Shown here one piece after another: positions 45,595-53,100 of a stretch of DNA of 59,908 bases. Position 1 is the first letter of the stretch; every line of letters begins with the position of its first letter. A program made the translations under genes and the position numbers. The notes below the pieces were generated by a model that did no database searches, was not told the origin of the DNA, and saw nothing but the letters and a program-made list of their open reading frames with translations. The stretch comes from Sulfurimonas sp. (GTDB lineage: Bacteria; Campylobacterota; Campylobacteria; Campylobacterales; Sulfurimonadaceae): positions 1 through 59,908 of the forward strand of contig JAMOSN010000027.1 in NCBI GenBank assembly GCA_027068455.1, read 5' to 3'.

Positions 45595-45600
45595 ATAACA
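45592..45600 (-). promoter_or_regulatory. Antisense extended -10 box facing the small-peptide locus
   Basis: Minus strand reads TGTTATAAT, a perfect extended -10. Transcription would start near 45585 and run antisense through the 3' hairpin, ORF and ribosome site. No clear terminator was found for this transcript. Confidence 0.45.
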
Positions 45601-45615
45601 CAAAAAGGGAAAAAT

Positions 45616-45726
45616 ATGAACAACTTTGAAGAGACCCTCCTTACGCTTATTATCATTATCCTAGTTATTATGGTTGGGAATCTCCACCTGCGTGTTAGAA
45701 AACTTGAAAAAAAACACAGATGGTAA
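45616..45726 (+). CDS. 36-aa single-pass membrane peptide upstream of recG
   Basis: ATG 45616 with AAAAAGGG 7-8 nt upstream. The peptide has an acidic N-terminus (MNNFEETL), one hydrophobic helix (LTLIIIILVIMVG) and a basic tail (LRVRKLEKKHRW), a regular N-out/C-in or inner-membrane layout. It ends 6 nt before recG, so it is probably the first gene of the recG transcript. No known family recognised. Confidence 0.55.
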   Translation: MNNFEETLLTLIIIILVIMVGNLHLRVRKLEKKHRW

Positions 45727-45732
45727 AAGCAG

Positions 45733-47541
45733 ATGCAGATTTCACGTGATTTAGAGGAAAAATTTAAAAAGCTCGGTATCCATTCGTGGTGTGAGCTGGC
45801 TCTTATTATCCCTCATCATTATGAGGATTTAGTACTCAAAAATCAAATTCTTTATGGTACATTACAAGTTGTAGATGCTACTGTTGAATCATTGCACAGA
45901 GCACCAAACTCTTTACAAATTACCCTTTTTGCCCACAATTTCGGACACACAATTCAAGCTGTTATTTTTCGTCCAAAACCTTATATGCTCCATCAGTTTG
46001 CAGTAGGGCAGAGAGATTATTATTATGGGAAGATAGATTGTAAAAACGGGCACTGTACATTGGCTATGCCAAAAAAAGTAACACAAATTGGTAGTATTGT
46101 TCCTAAGTACAAATGTGCTTTACGAAGTGATGTTATGTTGCGTGTTATTCAAAAAGAGCTTACACTCGAGAAGCTTCTTATGGAGGGTTTGAAAAAGGAG
46201 ATAGCACAAACACTTTTGGAGCTCCATTTCCCAACACCACAACTTGTAACAAACACGCAACTCTCTCAACAACATCTATATGCTTTGAAATATACGGAAC
46301 TCTTTAGTTATATGAAAGCTTTAAGTGCAAAAAGACGCTATTTCCCAACCCTTTTGACTCAAAAGTGTAGTTATGTTGCGTGGGCTGATACACTCCCGTT
46401 TACTCTTACAAAAGAGCAGAGAGCTGCTATTGAAGATATACGGCAAGATTTTGCCAAAGATGTAGCAGCAAAGAGGATGGTGGTTGGTGATGTAGGGAGT
46501 GGAAAAACAATGGTAATTCTTGCAAGTGCTTTTATGGTTGGCAAAGCACGCTCTATTTTAATGGCTCCAACAACTATTTTGGCAAACCAGCTCTATGAGG
46601 AAGCACAAAAATTTTTGCCGCAGTTGCGTGTTACACTTGTTACCAATAAATCCAAAAAAGAGGATTTAGGTGGATATGATTTTATTATAGGAACACATGC
46701 ACTTTTGTATAGAGAGCTCCCACAAGCATCTTTGGTGATGGTTGATGAGCAACACCGATTTGGCACGCAACAAAGAAATATGTTGGAAAAACTGGTTACT
46801 TCTGGAGAGAAACGCCCCCACTACATTCAGTTTTCTGCTACACCGATACCAAGAACGCAGGCGATGATTGATTCTGCTCATATAGATGTGAGTTTGATCA
46901 CTTCGACCCCTTTTGTAAAAGATATAGACTCTCAAGTGATTCATAAAGAGGACTTTAGTTACCTTTTAAATCACATAAAAAGTGAGATAGCAAAAAACAA
47001 TCAAGTACTCTTAGTCTATCCGTTAGTTGAACAAAGTGAGATGCTTGATTATCAAAGTATAGATGAGGCACGATCTTACTGGGAAAAGAGTTTTGATAAT
47101 GTTTATGTGACCCATGGTAAAGATAAAAATAAAGAGCAGGTACTTTTGGACTTCGCTCAAAATGGAGATATTCTTGTAGCGACAACTGTTGTTGAGGTGG
47201 GTATCTCACTGCCTCGTTTAAGTACTGTAGTTATAGTGGGAGCAGAAAGGTTAGGGCTCTCTACTCTCCATCAATTAAGAGGGCGAGTAAGTCGTACAGG
47301 CTTAAAAGGGTACTGTTTCTTATTTACAAAACAAAACAAATCGCAAAGATTAGATGAATTTGTAAAGACCACAAGTGGATTTGATATAGCAAACTTAGAT
47401 TTAAAGTTTCGAAAGAGTGGTGATCTTTTAAAAGGGAAGTTACAAAGTGGAAGCAGTTTTCAATGGATTGATTTTGCAGAGGATGAAGAGATTGTTCGTG
47501 AAGTAAGAAGAGATATATCCCTTCTTACAAGTAATGATTAA
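45733..47541 (+). CDS. recG: ATP-dependent DNA helicase RecG
   Basis: 602 aa. N-terminal wedge (OB-fold) region, then superfamily 2 helicase motifs: Walker A VVGDVGSGKTMV, MAPTTILANQLYEEA, DEQHRFG (motif II), FSATPIPRTQA, and the C-terminal VATTVVEVGISLPRLSTVVIVGAERLGLSTLHQLRGRVSR. It remodels stalled replication forks and Holliday junctions. About 90 residues shorter than E. coli RecG, mainly at the N-terminus, as in other Campylobacterota. Its stop overlaps the convergent hpf stop. Confidence 0.95.
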   Translation: MQISRDLEEKFKKLGIHSWCELALIIPHHYEDLVLKNQILYGTLQVVDATVESLHRAPNSLQITLFAHNFGHTIQAVIFRPKPYMLHQFAVGQRDYYYGKIDCKNGHCTLAMPKKVTQIGSIVPKYKCALRSDVMLRVIQKELTLEKLLMEGLKKEIAQTLLELHFPTPQLVTNTQLSQQHLYALKYTELFSYMKALSAKRRYFPTLLTQKCSYVAWADTLPFTLTKEQRAAIEDIRQDFAKDVAAKRMVVGDVGSGKTMVILASAFMVGKARSILMAPTTILANQLYEEAQKFLPQLRVTLVTNKSKKEDLGGYDFIIGTHALLYRELPQASLVMVDEQHRFGTQQRNMLEKLVTSGEKRPHYIQFSATPIPRTQAMIDSAHIDVSLITSTPFVKDIDSQVIHKEDFSYLLNHIKSEIAKNNQVLLVYPLVEQSEMLDYQSIDEARSYWEKSFDNVYVTHGKDKNKEQVLLDFAQNGDILVATTVVEVGISLPRLSTVVIVGAERLGLSTLHQLRGRVSRTGLKGYCFLFTKQNKSQRLDEFVKTTSGFDIANLDLKFRKSGDLLKGKLQSGSSFQWIDFAEDEEIVREVRRDISLLTSND

Positions 47542-48071
47542 TAGAGTCCGAATTTTCCATCTTTTCTTTTGTAAAGAACACGAGTTTTACCCTCATTGTC
47601 TATAAAAATCTCAAACATTTTATCACTCTCTTTAAGATCATTTAAAACATCTTCAACTTCACGTGGTTTGTAAAGTTCAAGCTCAACAGGGACAATCTCA
47701 TCATCCATTTCGTGAGCTACTGCTTTGACACAAACATCTTCAGCTTTCTCAGCATTGAGACCAACTTTTTGATGATCTACCTCTTTATCATGAAGACGAC
47801 GAAGTGCTTTTTCGGCTCTCTCTGTTGCAATATCAAGTGCTGCATATAAATCAGCATCATTTTGACTGATAACAATAGTATGTTTTTGTGGTAAATTAAG
47901 TACAAACTCTACGTTAAAATGCTCTTTGCCTTTTTTATGTTGTGAACTTGCAACTACATTGGCAGAGATAATATCCATGTTGTATTTTTTAAGTGCTTCT
48001 ATAGATGCTGTCATATGCTGTTTTATCGCATCTGTTAATTCTATATTTCTTCCAGTTAATGAAATGTTCAT
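47538..48071 (-). CDS. hpf: Ribosome hibernation promoting factor, long form
   Basis: 177 aa from ATG 48071 (AAGGA at 6 nt); the longer open frame upstream has no ribosome site. N-terminal S30AE/HPF domain MNISLTGRNIELTDAIKQHM...KGKEHFNVEFVLNL, a linker, and the C-terminal dimerisation domain ending EIFIDNEGKTRVLYKRKDGKFGLY. Long HPFs make inactive 100S ribosome dimers in stationary phase. Own promoter at 48100-48105. Confidence 0.93.
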   Translation of the reverse strand: MNISLTGRNIELTDAIKQHMTASIEALKKYNMDIISANVVASSQHKKGKEHFNVEFVLNLPQKHTIVISQNDADLYAALDIATERAEKALRRLHDKEVDHQKVGLNAEKAEDVCVKAVAHEMDDEIVPVELELYKPREVEDVLNDLKESDKMFEIFIDNEGKTRVLYKRKDGKFGLY

Positions 48072-48099
48072 AGTAAATCCTTTTAATGATATATGCTGG

Positions 48100-48105
48100 A
48101 TTATA
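48100..48105 (-). promoter_or_regulatory. Extended -10 box for hpf
   Basis: Reads TGATATAAT on the minus strand, 28 nt upstream of the hpf ATG. Confidence 0.6.
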
Positions 48106-48135
48106 TCATTAAAAAGTTTATATTTGGTCTTAAAT

Positions 48136-48594
48136 TTAGAGTTTTTGTATGCTTCTTCTAAAATATCGTATAGGTTCAGTTGAAACTGTAGTATCACTGA
48201 CTGTTACTGTAACATCCATCAGTACCGAACCATTTTGTTCAGGTGTGGTTACTGTAGTATATGTTTGAGCTGCTGTACATGGTGATGGAGCTGTATAGAT
48301 ATAACGTAAAGAGATATTGATATCAAAAATTTCATCTTGTTGGAAGTTAAGATCGTTGGTATGGGTACATGGACCATCTTGTGCAATTCGTAAAAGTGCA
48401 TATTCTGAAGCACTTTTTGCAAGAAGAGATGCTTGTTCATAAAGATATAAGTTTGCTCCCTGTTTGGTAGTAGCAGATGATAATGAAAGTGTTATTGCCA
48501 TAATAGTTCCCATGATGATAATAACAGCTATAGCCATAATCATAGCGATAGCAGGTCTTAAACCTGTTTTTAAAATATAGTTTTTTCTTTGCAT
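48136..48594 (-). CDS. PilX-like minor pilin or pseudopilin
   Basis: 152 aa. A short charged leader (MQRKNYILKTGLRP) precedes a long hydrophobic helix AIAMIMAIAVIIIMGTIMAITLSLS, the layout of PilX-type pilins; the usual Glu5 is absent. The C-terminal half is beta-rich with a few cysteines (DGPCTHTN, APSPCTAAQTY). Last of a four-gene set with two prepilin-like proteins and a giant adhesin. Start overlaps the previous gene by 25 nt. TTG or other starts were not needed. Confidence 0.65.
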   Translation of the reverse strand: MQRKNYILKTGLRPAIAMIMAIAVIIIMGTIMAITLSLSSATTKQGANLYLYEQASLLAKSASEYALLRIAQDGPCTHTNDLNFQQDEIFDINISLRYIYTAPSPCTAAQTYTTVTTPEQNGSVLMDVTVTVSDTTVSTEPIRYFRRSIQKL

Positions 48595-49493
48595 ATTGAG
48601 TAGTCCTCAACAAGATCTGATTTGACACAGACTTGAATTTTTAATATTGAACCAATAGAGGTAAACTGAAAAGTATCTACATTTTCCATAAGTACGGCAC
48701 TTTTAACATTTGTAGCAGAGGAAAAGTTTTCCCCTTTCCATGGCTGGTAGTTCCAGTATAGTTTGAGTGTTCCTTTATTGTTGGTTCCGCTTTCATATAC
48801 CAATGCATAAGCGCTCCATGCTAATTGATAATATTCATAAATATCTACACCGCTAAAATTGGTCCCAGTAGATGATGTAAATTGATTTTCGTTACCACTG
48901 ACCGACGTAATAGGGTGCATTGCCCCTTGTTGTGCATTAACTATAGTGAGGTTTCCATCCCAACCATATCCTGATTTGACATCCGAATTTGAACCTATGA
49001 AATAGAGTGCTGCATCTGCTATAGAGGAGTTGTTTTCAGAAAGTTTTCTTATCAAATCATCTACTGCAGTAGTATTGGTCTCTGGTGAAACAAGAGCATT
49101 TGCATTGCCAGCATCAAGATCAAAAATACCGCTCCAGTTAGGTTTGTTAAAGGTGGTTGTGTTGTCATCTGAATTTCCTCGTAATCCCTCATTGTCAACA
49201 CCTACCCATTCAAGAATTGTATAAGTACTTCCACTGGCACTTCCGATGGCAACAGGAGTTCCTGTTGGTGATGTGCGAGCTATTACAGAGTCTTTTATTC
49301 TGTATTGCAGGCGTGATGCGATGACCTCAACTGCAGTTGCAGAGTTGGATTGCAGTTCATGATTGACATTTGTATAGATAAAGCTTTTGTATGCCTGTGA
49401 TAAAAATTCAACACCAAATTTCCCTATTATTCCCATAACAACAATAGAGAACACAAGTTCTAACATTGTGAAGGCAAATCGATTTAAGCGCAT
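48570..49493 (-). CDS. PilW-like prepilin-type protein
   Basis: 307 aa. Class III signal RLNRFA|FTMLELVFSIVVMGIIGKF: the FTxxE motif with Glu5 and Ala before the cleavage site, followed by the pilin helix. The long globular part is Gly/Asn/Ser/Thr-rich. Size and place between PilV- and PilX-like genes suggest PilW. Needs a prepilin peptidase and assembly machinery encoded elsewhere. ATG at 49493 overlaps the stop of the preceding gene by one base. Confidence 0.75.
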   Translation of the reverse strand: MRLNRFAFTMLELVFSIVVMGIIGKFGVEFLSQAYKSFIYTNVNHELQSNSATAVEVIASRLQYRIKDSVIARTSPTGTPVAIGSASGSTYTILEWVGVDNEGLRGNSDDNTTTFNKPNWSGIFDLDAGNANALVSPETNTTAVDDLIRKLSENNSSIADAALYFIGSNSDVKSGYGWDGNLTIVNAQQGAMHPITSVSGNENQFTSSTGTNFSGVDIYEYYQLAWSAYALVYESGTNNKGTLKLYWNYQPWKGENFSSATNVKSAVLMENVDTFQFTSIGSILKIQVCVKSDLVEDYSICKEKTIF

Positions 49494-50107
49494 TAGTAAG
49501 CCTTTTTGTAGTAGTCAACTTCACCGATGTTGGCACTGTATGTAATCAGTTTACTGATAATAGTTCCATCATTTTTTTTAATGGTTACTTCTATTTTTTT
49601 TATATTTTGGTTATTTGCACCACCAAAATTGGCATTTGGTGTTACTGATAAAATGCTTTTGTAAGTATCTTTGTACCCTTGCGCTGAAACAGAGGCATTT
49701 ATGAAAATATCACGTTCTGCGTGTTCTTTATCATCAAGTGCATCAACAGCTGCATTGGTAGATGCATTAGATATTGTTGTTGTGTTGTCATCTACACATC
49801 GTCTATGGAGTGGTTGTGTGATATGTCCAGGCATAAGACGAAATCGTGAAGATGATGTATTGTTGTCACATGAACCTGTATCAATGACTCGTGCATAAGA
49901 AGTAGAGTTATCTAGAGAATTTTCATCCCAAAAGGCTGTTGTTGCTTCATTTAACTCTGTTGCAGCAGCAAAGATAGCTTCTTGCAAAATACCATGATCG
50001 TTGTTTTTTGCAATAACTTGATTGAGCATAGGAAGTGATAAAACGCTTATGGCAATAAGAACTATCGCAAAGATAAGCTCTATAAGGGTAAAAGCAGGTT
50101 TTACCAC
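49493..50107 (-). CDS. PilV-like prepilin-type protein
   Basis: 204 aa with a very short leader MVKPA|FTLIELIFAIVLIAISVLSLPML, a clear prepilin cleavage and methylation motif with Glu5. The globular part holds one cysteine pair (GSCDNN, HRRCVDD) that may form the D-region disulfide. Probably a minor pilin that primes pilus assembly or presents the neighbouring adhesin. Its start overlaps the adhesin stop by 7 nt. Confidence 0.78.
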   Translation of the reverse strand: MVKPAFTLIELIFAIVLIAISVLSLPMLNQVIAKNNDHGILQEAIFAAATELNEATTAFWDENSLDNSTSYARVIDTGSCDNNTSSSRFRLMPGHITQPLHRRCVDDNTTTISNASTNAAVDALDDKEHAERDIFINASVSAQGYKDTYKSILSVTPNANFGGANNQNIKKIEVTIKKNDGTIISKLITYSANIGEVDYYKKAY

Positions 50108-53100
50108 ATTAGTCTCCTATTTGTTGTTTGTGCTGCATTCTTATTGGTTGTTGTATCTGTTTGGGTTTGTCCAGCCCAATTAGTATCTCCATTAATGAAT
50201 TCCACTTCAAATTCATCTTGTGTTGCTGCAGCATTGTATTTGTTATAGAGTAGCCATGAAGATGGTGTGTATTGTATTGTTGCTTTGTATGGATAGCCAC
50301 GAGAGCCATCATAGGTAATAGGTATCTGTGTCTCTCCTGAAGTTGATGATGTGGTGCCAAATGTAAGCACACTTGTACCTTTTTGGGTAATATTTGTTAT
50401 ATTACCATCTTGTGCAGGATTGTGTTGTGTATTTACAAACCATCGTGGATCATCTAACATTTTAGCATTGTTGCCATCAGGTAGTAATGTTTTGTCACAT
50501 CCGCTGCCATTACAGTAAACTTCATAAAATAGACGGGCATTTCCCGTTACACTACCTGTTCCTGAACTTGTAAATTTTTGTCTTTGTGCATGGGCACGTC
50601 CATAAAGAAATGTAACTTTTGCAGATGCATTACTTGTTCCCTGTACAGATTTTGTAGTACCTGAAGAGGAGTTGTATGTAGAGATAGCATTTATTGTTAC
50701 ATCTGTTGAACCATTTATATCTACAGGATTAAGTGTTGTAGTAGAAGTTCTTGGATAGTTAAACATAATAAGTTTTGTTGTATTTGTGTCATTCCATGCT
50801 ATAGAAGTTGTACCATTGTTAAAACCAATATTACCTAAGGAGATAAATTCTTGTTTGTTGGCATTGTTGCCATCAACTGTTTTAGAAACTGTGAAGTTAA
50901 TATCAATTGGATGTTCATAAAGTCCATTTGAAAAATTTTTGGTTGTATTACCTTCTTTATTTTTGGCAAGAATACTAAAATTAAAACGGACAGATTCATT
51001 GAGATCGTTGGAAAAATATGTAAATACTCCATCATGTGCATTGTGAAGTGTTACATTTTGGAATGTAAAGTGATGAGGTATAAATGTTGCATTGATATCT
51101 CCACACACATAAGCACCATTTTCAGAACAATCAGCTGTTGTATCGCTATTGTCAATATCTACCTGTGCCCATGTTTTATCTACAATGCGTATATTGACTA
51201 ATCCTACATCATCAAAATTGATGCCTACATTATTTAAAGCTTGACCATTAGTGATATCAAAATTATTTGAGGCAAAAGTTAGTGTTCCTTGCATTGCACT
51301 GTTTTGTGTGTGGGATGCATCATAAAGTGTTTGATTTGTTTCAAGTACATTGTTTGCGGATGTTATAGTGTAACCACTTGTTTGAGATGTTGAGTTGTAA
51401 AGTGTTGCAATCAGTGAAAGATTATAGTCTTTTCCGGCATCAAGCAGTTCAATATCTTCATCACTTGGTGGATTAAGTACAAATTTTTCTGGACGGATAG
51501 CAAAAGCGTCTCTTGAACATGAAGATCCAGCAACACCACTTCCAAAAACACATGCTATACATGCATCAGATTTCTGATTTGCTCCTGTACCGTTTCCTGG
51601 TTTACAAACATCTTGACATGGAGCAGATGAATGATATGTACTATTTAACATCCCCCAAATACAGCCATTTGTATTATTGGTACAGTTCCATGTTATTGCA
51701 CCGTTATTTGTACTGTGTTTAAGGTATTTTACTCTAAAGGAAAGTTTTTTATGTGCACCTGTATAGTTAAAGGTACCATTACTCACTTCATTATTGTTAA
51801 AACTATAAGTAATTTGTGAATCAGTAGATGATGGGAAAATAGTAGTTGCATTTTCACATTTTATCCTTTTTTGATCTTCTGTGTCAGTTGCCGAATAATC
51901 TGGTTCTTCAATAAGTTCTAAAGCAACAACACCTCGATAATTTTTCAAAGTTTTATTGTCTGTATCTAAACTGACTACCGAGATGTTAAAATCTTTATTG
52001 GCTATTTGTGTTGGAATGTTGTTTAATGTACTATGCTCACTTGCAAGTGGATCGATGCCATCGTTTTCAATTGCAGTAGCATTATTTTGCATCACAACAT
52101 TAAATAAGCCACCAGGTGCTGCACCCACTGAACCTGAAGAATTAAGGTCAACACACTGTTCAATCACTTGGGCATTATCTTCTGCGATTGTGATACTTGT
52201 TGTTTGAAAGGATGCTTTAAACTCAAGATAATCAAGAAGATTAATTGTATCTGAGTTTTGGATATTTAGTTTTCCTTTGATATGTGTATATGCTTTAGCA
52301 TCGTTATCATCAAAATTTTGAGCTGGTTCGAGTGTTCCCCCTTGTGTAGCATCGGCTCCAGTACCAACTCTCCATGTGCTTTTGTTGTTTTCATAATCGC
52401 CTAAGTCATCATTTTTGGTGTCTGTTACGTGAGTAAAAGAATTTGTTTGTAAATTTTTTATATATGTTGAATTTGTAGTGTATGTAAAATCATCACTCAT
52501 ATTAAGATATATTTGAACAAGTTTTGCCGTTGCCAAGTTGGTATCGTTGACATCTTTTTTCATATTTGATATCCAAAAATTAAAAGTGTATTCCTCCCCT
52601 GAATTAATAGGTTCTGTAAAATGTTTATCTTCAAAAATAACATTATTATTGTTATCTACTATAGTATCTATATAGTAACATACTCTTGGCTCATAAAGTG
52701 GTGCAGAGAAGATGAAAAGAGATGCTGTATATCTGTCTCCAGTAGTTCTTGGTCTAAGTAATACATCTGTTTCAAGAGGTCCTATATAATCAACTAAATC
52801 AATAGTATCTAAATCCATACGCAAACTTGGGACATCAGGCTGACGGTTATTAACACCGATAATGGTTGAGTTGAAAAGTGAGTTTGCAGGATTGCCTGGA
52901 CCTGAAACTTTATTGGAACCTTTCGCATCGCTGACAATAGTTAGTGAATTGGAACCACCCTCCCCATCCATTGTGAAAAATGAAATTTTTGATTGTAAAG
53001 GGGTGTCTTCTGAGGTTAAAAAACCACTTACATTGATATCTTTGTTATAACTGCTATCAACTGTTGCAAAACCATCAAATACAGAAATATTTTTGAGCTC

